Positions 1-5,532 of a stretch of DNA of 6,083 nucleotides are shown here, in pieces; within the stretch, counting starts at the first letter, position 1; every line of letters begins with the position of its first letter. A program made the position numbers and the translations under genes. The stretch comes from Dehalococcoidia bacterium UBA1151 (GTDB lineage Bacteria; Chloroflexota; Dehalococcoidia; Lucifugimonadales; Lucifugimonadaceae). The stretch is from assembly GCA_002311865.1 (NCBI GenBank), contig DBZV01000030.1:1-6083 (forward strand). Reading direction: 5' to 3'. The notes under the pieces are model-generated. The model worked only from the letters and a program-made list of their open reading frames with translations. It searched no databases and was not told where the DNA came from.

Positions 1-45
1 TGTTACCTATGTCCCCGGTCTATAGTGTTACCCATGTCCCCGGCT
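1..45. repeat. Two direct copies of an IS-end-like motif (IS481-type, solo end)
   Basis: Copy 1 (1-20) is TGTTACCTATGTCCCCGGTC and copy 2 (26-45) is TGTTACCCATGTCCCCGGCT, agreeing at 17 of the first 18 bases with a 25-bp period. A 5' TGT followed by doubled motifs of this form is what I associate with the ends of IS481-family (DDE integrase-type) elements; that assignment is from memory of the family. The TGT would mark the outer tip, so the element body should lie to the right, yet no transposase frame and no inverted partner copy is present in the window. It is best read as a solo or decayed end, or as the edge of an element whose remainder was lost. Confidence 0.5.
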
Positions 46-110
46 GCACAGTGGGGGCGCGTTCGCTGCCTCGCCGCCAATGCCCGTGTGGCAGGCACTT
101 CCCCCGTTTC

Positions 111-138
111 TTGACAGCCCACCACTTCGTGTTACGTT
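111..138 (+). promoter_or_regulatory. Candidate sigma-70-type promoter upstream of the hairpin and unknown gene
   Basis: A perfect -35 TTGACA (111-116) is followed after 16 bp by TACGTT (133-138), preceded by the extended -10 dinucleotide TG at 130-131. The -10 is poor on its own (3 of 6). If used, transcription would start near 145 and the leader would contain the whole hairpin at 190-244 before the ribosome-binding site near 255. Confidence 0.35.
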
Positions 139-189
139 GGATGTGTGTTTAAACCGATTGGGTCGTTCGGGCCTGCTCGGATTTTGAGT

Positions 190-244
190 AGAATCCGGCA
201 TCGTAAATGCCTCCGAAAAAGAGGCGCTGACGATGCCGGGTTCT
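190..244 (+). promoter_or_regulatory. Strong two-tier hairpin in the leader of the unknown gene
   Basis: The left arm AGAATCCGGCATCGT (190-204) pairs with ACGATGCCGGGTTCT (230-244): 15 pairs with one G-U and no mismatch. Inside, GCCTC (209-213) pairs with GAGGC (221-225) around a CGAAAAA loop, with 4-nt unpaired strands on each side between the two stems. There is no T-run after either arm, so it is not a standard intrinsic terminator on either strand. It ends about 10 nt before an AAGGTGA ribosome-binding site, so it could influence translation of the following frame; a mobile-element palindrome is an alternative. The structure is seen; the role is inference. Confidence 0.6.
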
Positions 245-254
245 TCGTTAAGGA

Positions 255-299
255 AAGGTGAAGATAGTGGCTCCAAAATATGCCATGCGGGTGAAATGA
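255..299 (+). other. Ribosome-binding site and short 10-codon frame ending in TGA, in phase with the next gene
   Basis: AAGGTGA (255-261) lies 5 nt before GTG at 267, which reads MAPKYAMRVK and then TGA (297-299). Directly after the TGA the same frame is open to 869 and looks coding. This is either the true start of that gene, broken by a nonsense change (for example TGG to TGA), or a tiny leader peptide. A second start, GTG 258, has a less well placed AGGA 3 nt upstream. The frame is closed upstream by TAA at 249, so nothing longer precedes it. Confidence 0.35.
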
Positions 300-326
300 G
301 TTCCGCAGCCCGACAAGACCTTCGAA

Positions 327-869
327 GTGCTGAACGCAGTCCTTGCGTTTCGTATACAAGCGGGGATAGCGATTGGAATAACCACCCTGGAACTATTCTC
401 CCCAACCGAAAAAGTGGTGACCGCCACGCCCTTTGACAGCATGCAAACGGTGCAAGTAATGTCAGAAGACACCCTCGGGGACGTTGATCGACGTGAGGCT
501 CTGGAAGCCATCAACTCCCTCTGTACTTCCACAAACATAACCCTCGCCCGCATCATCGAGCAGCCGGAGGGCATAAACACCGCCAGTTGGATACAGCGTT
601 ATCACTTCCATCACGACCCCAACTCCCAAGCCGACTTGATTGAAGCCCTTAGGGAGATGAGATCCCGATACGATGGACCAAAAGGAGCGATCGCGGCATC
701 ACTCAACTCCCCAACCGTGCTGGTAACCACCGCCGTCGAATCGCTATCGACGATTGAAGCCTTTGGAGATGCAGCACTGAGCGACCCCGACGTGATGGCT
801 CTCACATCCGCCGTACTCGACCACCCCAAGACCTGGACCTCCGAAATCGGGAAAATCTTCCACCCCTAG
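327..869 (+). CDS. Protein of unknown function, possibly 5'-interrupted
   Basis: I do not recognise this 180-residue protein. It looks truly coding: third positions are mostly G or C, the composition is balanced and it is helix-forming. It opens with a moderately hydrophobic stretch (residues 2-24, AVLAFRIQAG then IAIGITTLELF), then an acidic segment rich in Thr, Glu and Asp (30-60), a Trp-containing stretch WIQRYHFHH (87-95), and a helical C-terminal half ending in IFHP. There is no cysteine cluster, P-loop or DNA-binding motif. GTG 327 has no ribosome-binding site; the same frame continues upstream to 300, and beyond the TGA at 297 to a well placed GTG at 267. It may therefore be a nonsense-broken gene whose original product was about 200 residues, or a gene with an unconventional start. 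It stands alone between an IS-end-like repeat and the hydrolase gene, which suggests cargo or a decaying accessory gene. Confidence 0.45.
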   Translation: MLNAVLAFRIQAGIAIGITTLELFSPTEKVVTATPFDSMQTVQVMSEDTLGDVDRREALEAINSLCTSTNITLARIIEQPEGINTASWIQRYHFHHDPNSQADLIEALREMRSRYDGPKGAIAASLNSPTVLVTTAVESLSTIEAFGDAALSDPDVMALTSAVLDHPKTWTSEIGKIFHP

Positions 870-952
870 GTTCTGACATTTCCAGCGGCTTTGACCCGTT
901 AAGATCGCCAGGGTTCCTTAAAAGTGGGTTGAGTCGCGAATGGTGTGGCGAT

Positions 953-972
953 CGTGGACATTTATGTCCGCG
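953..972. promoter_or_regulatory. 20-bp dyad, possible operator upstream of the hydrolase gene
   Basis: CGTGGACAT (953-961) and ATGTCCGCG (964-972) are inverted arms of 9 pairs (one G-T) around TT. With a 2-bp centre it fits a protein-binding dyad better than an RNA hairpin. It lies about 115 bp before the TTG start of the hydrolase gene. Within 870-1085 nothing else stands out, and no regulator gene is in the window. Function is inference from position only. Confidence 0.3.
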
Positions 973-1037
973 GATATCCCATCACGTGCCGCCAACCTTC
1001 TGCAAGGATCCCACCTGCACACCCGGCACTACACCAA

Positions 1038-1046
1038 TGCTAGACT
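1038..1046 (+). promoter_or_regulatory. Possible extended -10 promoter element for the GGT-family gene
   Basis: TGCTAGACT (1038-1046) matches an extended -10 (TGn followed by a hexamer with 4 of 6 consensus bases). No reasonable -35 is present 16-18 bp upstream. It would give a leader of about 30 nt before the TTG start. Confidence 0.25.
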
Positions 1047-1072
1047 CCGCCGATTACTATCTTCGTACCTTC

Positions 1073-1077
1073 GGGAG
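1073..1077 (+). promoter_or_regulatory. Ribosome-binding site that decides the TTG start
   Basis: GGGAG (1073-1077) is 8 nt before TTG 1086. The alternatives, GTG 1134 and ATG 1164, have no comparable purine run, although ATG 1164 lies nearer the usual family N-terminus. Confidence 0.5.
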
Positions 1078-1085
1078 TCGTCATC

Positions 1086-2819
1086 TTGGTTACCGACCAG
1101 CTACCTCCGCTGCTTGAGAACTCGCCGCATGGCGTGAACTCCGACTCCTACCGCCCGGATGTCATGGGCGTCCACGGCGCAGTTGTGGCAAATCATCCGT
1201 TGGCGAGCCAGGCGGGGATGCGCATCCTCCAGGCCGGCGGCAACGCAGTCGATGCTGCCGTGGCGATCAGCTTTGCGCTTTCGATTGCCGAGCCGCAGTC
1301 GTCAGGCATTGGTGGCGATGGCTTCATCATGATTCACGACGCCAAATCTGGCTCGATCAAAATCGCCAACTCCGTTGGAGCGGCGCCGCTGGCGGCAACA
1401 CAGGAGCTTTACTCCGCTGGTATTCCCGCGAAGGGACCTCTTTCGATTTCTGTACCCGGCATTGTCCATGGGGTGCTTTCTACACATGAGAAGTTCGGCC
1501 AGCTCAAGCTGGCGCAGTGCATTGAGCCTGCGATAGAGCTTTGCGAGGGCGGGGTGCCAACATCGGCCCGCATCGCTAGGCTGCTCAAGTCCGAGAAGCC
1601 GATGCTGGACTACGAGTTGACACGCACTGTGTATGCGCCATCTGGCCGACCCGTCAGAACAGGCGAAGTGGTGCGAAATCTCGATCTTGCGCAGTCGATG
1701 AAGCTGATCGCAGAAGAGGGCGTGGACGCCTACTACAACGGCCCGATCGCAAAAGAGATCGTTCGCCAGGTGAGCGAGTTGGGGGGTGTCCTTACTGAAG
1801 AAGATTTCAGTCGCCACACCACTCGCTGGCATGACCCAATCTCAACTACCTATCGTGGCAACACCGTCTACGAAGCGCCGCCGAACTCGAGCGGCCACAT
1901 CCTGCTCCAGGAACTCAACATGGCGGAGTTGTACGACATCCCATCGTGGGGGCCAGACTCTGCCGAGACAATTCACGTGATGGTGGAGGCCAAGCGGCGC
2001 GCATTCGCCGACCGTGAGGCGTACATGGCCGATCCCGAGTTCATCGATGTGCCCACCGAAGGCCTCATCTGCAAAGACTTCGCCGGCTCGCGAGCACGCG
2101 GTATCGATCTCGAGGCCGCGGCCGAGGCGATGTCGGTTCGAGAGGGCGATCCCTGGGCGTTCCAGGATGCTCCGCCCGACGTATCAAAGCGATTCAGGCG
2201 CCAGTGGAAATCGGTCACCGAACGAACCACCGGGACCACGCACTTCTGTGTGATCGACCGGTGGGGCAACGCCGTGTCGCAGCTCCAGAGCCTCCAGACC
2301 AACTTCGGCTCCGCACTCATCGGCGGCAAGACTGGCATCCTCCTGAACAATCGCATGACGTACTGGCATCTCGATGAAGACCACATCGACGCCCTGCGTC
2401 CCGGCCAGCGTGTGCGGCACACCATGAACCCGGTGATGGCGTTCACGCCCAACGGCAAGTTGCGAGTGATCTGCGGGACGCCCGGAGGCGATACGCAGGT
2501 GCAGACGAATTTCCAGATGCTGGTGAACGCTTTGGACTTCGGCTACTCAGCATCCGAGTGTGTTGAGGCGCCGCGTTGGACGCACTACCAGTCGGGAATG
2601 GAGTCCACATATCCGCACACTGGTTTCGAATCGTTGAAACTCGAACGCCGGTTCAGCGATGCGACGGTGGAGGGGCTACGCAAGCGCGGCCACGACGTCG
2701 AAATAATCGGCGCGTGGGAAGGCACTGGAAGTGCCGGCATGATCCAGATCCACCCGGAAACCGGTGCCTACATGGCGGCGGCAGACCCTCGGCGCGACGG
2801 CCACGCGATCGCCTGGTAG
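1086..2819 (+). CDS. Gamma-glutamyltransferase-family Ntn-hydrolase (probable non-classical acyl amidohydrolase)
   Basis: A complete 577-residue member of the GGT superfamily, enzymes that cleave themselves before a catalytic threonine and then hydrolyse or transfer amide-linked acyl groups. Visible landmarks: RPDVMGVHG (23-31), AGGNAVDAAVA (50-60), SGIGGDGF (73-80), the autoprocessing site GTTHF with nucleophile Thr384, ILLNNRM (418-424), GTPGGDTQ with the oxyanion glycines (464-471), EAPRW (494-498) and the C-terminal DPRRDG (567-572). By my alignment to E. coli GGT, the glutamate-carboxylate Arg114 becomes Val97, the amine-binding Asp433 becomes Tyr426, and the Ser462-Ser463 pair becomes His-Thr. 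Classical gamma-glutamyl specificity is therefore unlikely; relatives of oxamate amidohydrolase (HpxW) or YwrD type fit better. No signal peptide is seen, so it is probably cytoplasmic, unlike periplasmic GGT. The stop codon overlaps the ribosome-binding site of a following dehydrogenase start, indicating a former operon. Confidence 0.93.
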   Translation: MVTDQLPPLLENSPHGVNSDSYRPDVMGVHGAVVANHPLASQAGMRILQAGGNAVDAAVAISFALSIAEPQSSGIGGDGFIMIHDAKSGSIKIANSVGAAPLAATQELYSAGIPAKGPLSISVPGIVHGVLSTHEKFGQLKLAQCIEPAIELCEGGVPTSARIARLLKSEKPMLDYELTRTVYAPSGRPVRTGEVVRNLDLAQSMKLIAEEGVDAYYNGPIAKEIVRQVSELGGVLTEEDFSRHTTRWHDPISTTYRGNTVYEAPPNSSGHILLQELNMAELYDIPSWGPDSAETIHVMVEAKRRAFADREAYMADPEFIDVPTEGLICKDFAGSRARGIDLEAAAEAMSVREGDPWAFQDAPPDVSKRFRRQWKSVTERTTGTTHFCVIDRWGNAVSQLQSLQTNFGSALIGGKTGILLNNRMTYWHLDEDHIDALRPGQRVRHTMNPVMAFTPNGKLRVICGTPGGDTQVQTNFQMLVNALDFGYSASECVEAPRWTHYQSGMESTYPHTGFESLKLERRFSDATVEGLRKRGHDVEIIGAWEGTGSAGMIQIHPETGAYMAAADPRRDGHAIAW

Positions 2820-2822
2820 GAG
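2818..2822 (+). promoter_or_regulatory. Ribosome-binding site of the truncated dehydrogenase, overlapping the hydrolase stop
   Basis: AGGAG (2818-2822) overlaps the TAG stop of the hydrolase (2817-2819) and lies 7 nt before TTG 2830. The overlap implies translational coupling with the upstream gene before the downstream gene was cut off. Confidence 0.5.
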
Positions 2823-2829
2823 TAACGCG

Positions 2830-2874
2830 TTGACAGACTCAGACCAGCCTCTCACTGGCAAAGTAGCGCTCATC
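2830..2874 (+). pseudogene. N-terminal stub of a short-chain dehydrogenase/reductase
   Basis: TTG 2830, with an AGGAG site 7 nt upstream, reads MTDSDQPLTGKVALI. LxGKVALI is the standard first beta strand of SDR oxidoreductases, and in the family it is followed at once by TGGxxGIG, the NAD(P)-binding glycine motif. Here the next codons are PNSTHRLNRLI and a TAG (2908-2910), with no glycine motif; that part is antisense to the neighbouring oxidoreductase. So only about 15 of the usual 250 codons remain and the product cannot be functional. The call rests on a short stretch, but the start, the ribosome-binding site and the coupling to the hydrolase all agree. It shows the hydrolase was once the first or an internal gene of a catabolic operon. 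Confidence 0.55.
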
Positions 2875-3297
2875 CCAAACAGCACGCATCGTCTGAATAG
2901 ACTCATCTAGTCGTTTCCACCGCTCTTCAAATGGAATGCCAATAAGCGCGTAGTCTCTTGGCGATGAACCCGGTCCCACGGCCACAGTCAGTCGGCCACC
3001 AGAGAGTATGTCGATGGCGCCCAGAATTTTTGCTGTTGCCACGGGGCCACGGAGCTCCGGCACCACGACAGTTGTCGCCCGCTTCATGTCACCAGACTCT
3101 TCTAGCACCGCAGACAATCCAGTTGGGCCATCAAGCCAGGGACGGCCGAATACAAGGTGATCGTTTGCCGTCAGGTATTCGTATCCCAGGGACTCGGCGG
3201 CGCGGGCAAACGATTTAAGCCCTCCGAGACTGTGATCGGTGCCGCCGAAATCGATTAGTGGCAGATGTGCGCCAAAGTCCACGGCGTTCTCTCTCAC
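2839..3297 (-). pseudogene. Truncated luciferase-like (LLM-class) flavin/F420-dependent oxidoreductase, N-terminal half
   Basis: The frame gives 152 residues, against about 290-300 for complete LLM-class enzymes (TIM-barrel oxidoreductases using FMN or F420). Family features are clear: HLPLIDFGG (11-19), ARAAESLGYEYLTANDHL (31-48), a conserved RGPV (83-86), AIDILSGGRLTVAVGPGSS (94-112), then GIPFEERWKRLDE (120-132). Homology runs out near WDE (141-143, about position 2869), and the last codons are read from sequence antisense to the dehydrogenase stub. The second half of the barrel is missing, and the space it would need is occupied by the intact hydrolase gene. No frameshift or internal stop is seen in what remains, so the truncation is probably recent. 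GTG 3282 (residue 6), with GAGAG 6 nt upstream, is a likelier start than GTG 3297. It lies 65 bp downstream of the MFS gene on the same strand. Confidence 0.8.
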
Positions 3298-3308
3298 AGG
3301 AAACTATA

Positions 3309-3336
3309 TTTATCGCCCGCGCCAGTTTGATGGCAA
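3309..3336 (-). promoter_or_regulatory. Candidate promoter for the truncated oxidoreductase
   Basis: On the minus strand TTGCCA (3336-3331, 5 of 6 of the -35 consensus) is followed after 16 bp by GATAAA (3314-3309, 4 of 6 of the -10) in a locally AT-rich patch. It would start transcription just ahead of the oxidoreductase start, so this gene may have had its own promoter rather than depending on the MFS gene. Confidence 0.35.
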
Positions 3337-3361
3337 GAATACTTGAGGATCTGACCACCCG

Positions 3362-4663
3362 CTAGTGTATCCTCGTATCTTCCTCGCCTGGTCGCTGCAA
3401 ACGCATGCTCCAGAGTTTCGGCCACAGCAGGTACGCCAGCGCAACCATCGCAAGGCCCATCGTGCCGTGCACTATCAGCATCGTCTCTACGCTGAACGCC
3501 TCAGCCAGCCAACCGCCAAGCACCAAGCCAGCTGGCAGTCCAAATATCGCAAGTCCACGCAGCCCCAGCACGCGTCCACGAAATGCCGACGGCGTCTCGG
3601 CCAGCAGGCCCAGCATGAGCATCACGAACGCCGAACCGCCAAACACACCCCATGTGAAAAATAGAGCCAGCGTCAGCGGGTAGTAGGGCGACGGGGCGAT
3701 CGCCAGGGTAATCAGGTGCCACACAATCGTAAGCAATATCAGCGCCCGGCCTGGGCGCAGCGTATTCCTGAAGCTGCCCGCCAGTATTGAGCCAGCCAGC
3801 GCTCCACCTGAGGCGACGGCCCGCATCACGCCGGCTCCATCAACATCCAGGCCGTGCAAATCGCGAGCTATGACCAGCATGAGATCGTTGACCATCGGAA
3901 ACACCGTGAACTCAGTCAGGAACGTATAGAACAGCAACGCGGCGACCATGCTCCGCGTCCTGACGTACGCGAGGCCGTCAACTATCTGGCTGAAATAGCC
4001 GTTTCCACGTCGATCACCTGAAACGGATTTGACTGTGATCGCGAATGCCACGGCCGCAGCTATTGCATAGAGGATTGTGATCGCAACGTAGGCCGTTCCA
4101 AGGCCAATTGATGCCAGTAGCGCGCCGCCAAGCAGCGACCCAAGTACCCGCGAGATATCAAGCGAACCCCGCAGCAGCCCCATCGCGCTGGAAAGATTGG
4201 TCTGATCGACGGCATCGGCGGTCAGTGCGTCGTTCGTGACCACGCCCAGCATGCGGCCAACGCTGCCAACTGACACAAGAACGTAAGCGTGCCACACGAC
4301 CAGTGAGTCGGTGAGCACCAGCGAGGCGAAGACGATGGCGAGAGCCAGGTTGTAGCCCCTTACAACGAGGAGAATCGTTCGTTGGTTGAATCGATCGACG
4401 ATCGCGCCGTAGACGGGACTCAGGAATATGCCGCCGAAGCGCGCCGCGCCGATCAGGCCAACCTGGAGCGGCGAGCCGGTGTCCGCCAGCACGAACCACG
4501 CCAACACCAGCGCCTCCATCTCCATCGCCCAAAGCGAAAACACCTGCGCGGTAAAGATGAACCGGTAGTTCCGCTCCCGAAGCGCTGCAAACGGGCTCAG
4601 CCCGGAGAAGCGAAAGCGAGAGGCCGATGGCGTCGGCGGGGATACTGGATGGTCGGTTGGCAT
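3362..4663 (-). CDS. Major facilitator superfamily exporter (MFS_3/EntS-like)
   Basis: The product has 433 residues from ATG 4663. It has about 12 hydrophobic segments in two halves separated by a basic central loop (KSVSGDRRGNG, about residues 212-222), the usual MFS architecture in the inner membrane. Motif A between helices 2 and 3 is present as GAIVDRFNQRT (86-96), with its Asp and Arg. Helix 1 carries two acidic residues (Glu48, Glu50, in WAMEMEALVLAW), common in drug or metabolite/proton antiporters. The cytoplasmic N-terminus is rich in Pro, Ser and Thr, then leads into FAALRERNYRFIF. The overall look is that of the EntS/MefA-like MFS_3 group, which exports siderophores or macrolides, but the substrate cannot be read from sequence. 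The frame extends to a TTG at 4693 (443 residues); neither start has a clear ribosome-binding site, and I prefer the ATG. No terminator is seen after its stop. Confidence 0.88.
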   Translation of the reverse strand: MPTDHPVSPPTPSASRFRFSGLSPFAALRERNYRFIFTAQVFSLWAMEMEALVLAWFVLADTGSPLQVGLIGAARFGGIFLSPVYGAIVDRFNQRTILLVVRGYNLALAIVFASLVLTDSLVVWHAYVLVSVGSVGRMLGVVTNDALTADAVDQTNLSSAMGLLRGSLDISRVLGSLLGGALLASIGLGTAYVAITILYAIAAAVAFAITVKSVSGDRRGNGYFSQIVDGLAYVRTRSMVAALLFYTFLTEFTVFPMVNDLMLVIARDLHGLDVDGAGVMRAVASGGALAGSILAGSFRNTLRPGRALILLTIVWHLITLAIAPSPYYPLTLALFFTWGVFGGSAFVMLMLGLLAETPSAFRGRVLGLRGLAIFGLPAGLVLGGWLAEAFSVETMLIVHGTMGLAMVALAYLLWPKLWSMRLQRPGEEDTRIH

Positions 4664-4690
4664 AAGGTGATTTGCCGACCATTGTGTGCG

Positions 4691-4835
4691 CAATTACGGG
4701 TCAAAACCAGTGCACTTACAAGGCCCTCGTTCAAAGCGTCGTCGTAGTGCACCGTGTAGATGCTATCGAGGTCCGCAACTCGTTCAGTTCTCCGATCTCA
4801 TCGAGGATTCGAGCGGCCGGTCCATTGAAATCGAC
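4691..4835 (-). other. Possible frameshifted remnant of a small protein gene
   Basis: On the minus strand one frame reads VDFNGPAARILDEIGEL then NELRT (4835 down to about 4770), and a second frame continues as DLDSIYTVHYDDALNEGL then VSALVLTRN (about 4773 down to 4693). Both use GC-ending codons and look protein-like, and they join smoothly if one base were inserted or deleted near 4772. Neither frame has a start with a ribosome-binding site, and the first is closed by TAG at 4841-4839. I do not recognise a family. This may be a decayed gene or chance; the rest of 4664-4872 holds only the promoter region of the kinase gene. Confidence 0.22.
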
Positions 4836-4836
4836 C

Positions 4837-4845
4837 TGCTATCCT
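4837..4845 (+). promoter_or_regulatory. Possible extended -10 promoter element for the kinase-like gene
   Basis: TGCTATCCT (4837-4845) is an extended -10 with 4 of 6 matches in the hexamer. No -35 is seen at 16-18 bp. Transcription would begin near 4852, shortly before an AGGA ribosome-binding site (4860-4863) that is 9 nt before ATG 4873. Confidence 0.3.
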
Positions 4846-4872
4846 CTCTTCATTTGAACAGGAACGCGGGTC

Positions 4873-5433
4873 ATGAGCAGTGTCGTAATTGGAGTCAGTG
4901 CCGTATCGGGCGGCGGAAAAACCCGGCTGGTGAACGAACTCGTCCAACTCTTAGGAGATGCGGTGGCGGTGTACTTCGACGAGTTCGACGATACGACCAT
5001 CCATCCACCTGACATGCGCGCCTGGCTGTTGGAAGGTGGCGACTACAACGCCTGGCAAGCACCGGTGCTGGCAGAGCACCTGAGACTGTTGAAAGAGGGC
5101 GCTGGCAGTGCATCGAACACCGAACCGCCCAGGTACATCGTTTTCGACGCACCGCTGGGCCGTGTGCACGCTGAGACTGGCGTTCATATCGACCATATGG
5201 TTTTCATACATACACCCCTGGATGTTGCGTTGGCTCGACGTCTCTTGCGCGATGGCGCAGACAAGTGGGGGGATGACCATCTCCGCAACTATCTTGATTG
5301 GACGAGAGACCTCTTCACACATCTCGTCGAGAACGTTTCCTCGACGGCAGACCTGATATTGGATGGAATGCTCCCAGCGAACACCCTGGCTCAACTAACC
5401 GCTGATGAGTTCAAGCTGAGATTGTCGGTATAG
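4873..5433 (+). CDS. Small P-loop NTPase, nucleoside/uridine kinase-like
   Basis: A 186-residue cytoplasmic protein. An N-terminal beta strand (VVIGVSA) leads into the P-loop AVSGGGKT (10-17), with Lys16 and Thr17 for nucleotide and magnesium binding. YFDEFDD (34-40) sits where uridine and related nucleoside kinases have the acidic substrate-binding DDFY. YIVFDAPLGR (88-97) provides the second hydrophobic strand with Asp92, and PLDVALARRLLRD (115-127) is a typical arginine-rich LID. The length is close to the 180-210 residues usual for small kinases of this fold. The fold and ATP binding are well supported; uridine, another nucleoside, a cofactor precursor or a sugar are all possible substrates, since the DDFY motif is altered. 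The start is ATG 4873 with AGGA 9 nt upstream. It is a single gene, divergent from the exporter, with no obvious functional partner in the window. Confidence 0.85.
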   Translation: MSSVVIGVSAVSGGGKTRLVNELVQLLGDAVAVYFDEFDDTTIHPPDMRAWLLEGGDYNAWQAPVLAEHLRLLKEGAGSASNTEPPRYIVFDAPLGRVHAETGVHIDHMVFIHTPLDVALARRLLRDGADKWGDDHLRNYLDWTRDLFTHLVENVSSTADLILDGMLPANTLAQLTADEFKLRLSV

Positions 5434-5461
5434 GGATCAAGCTGAGAGAGTCGTGTCCTCG
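5410..5461. repeat. Imperfect 26-bp tandem repeat across the kinase stop codon
   Basis: TTCAAGCTGAGATTGTCG (5410-5427) and ATCAAGCTGAGAGAGTCG (5436-5453) match at 15 of 18 positions with a period of 26 bp. The first copy encodes the last residues of the kinase (FKLRLSV) and the second lies just after its stop, suggesting a small duplication of the gene's 3' end. Confidence 0.4.
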
Positions 5462-5532
5462 AATTACGCAAAAAGCATTTTGAGCGGCTTGCATGATTCT
5501 CGATTCAGCTGCAGAACTGGCAAAAAATAAGC

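Noticed and set aside
130..146. TGTTAC...ATGT as a degenerate further copy of the IS-end repeat
   Set aside because: Only the first six bases and a short ATGT match; spacing and the CCCCGG part are missing.
190..251. Hairpin as an integron attC site
   Set aside because: The flanking GTTAAGG does not fit the GTTRRRY core and no matching RYYYAAC partner is present.
190..260. Hairpin as an intrinsic terminator
   Set aside because: Neither strand has a T-run after the stem.
28..405. 125-residue minus-strand frame across the IS-like end and hairpin
   Set aside because: It runs through the repeat and palindrome, has low-complexity Ser/Arg/Gly composition and overlaps the plus-strand unknown gene; it has no transposase features.
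953..975. Dyad as a third copy of the IS-end motif
   Set aside because: It shares only ATGTCC-x-CGG; the upstream part of the motif (TGTTACC) is not matched beyond chance.
1302..1832. 176-residue minus-strand frame inside the hydrolase gene
   Set aside because: It is antisense to strongly conserved GGT-family coding sequence and has no recognisable domain.
4710..4752. Two GTGCAC palindromes (4710-4715 and 4747-4752) as paired operators between divergent genes
   Set aside because: Six-base palindromes 37 bp apart are expected by chance at this GC content, and the flanks do not match.
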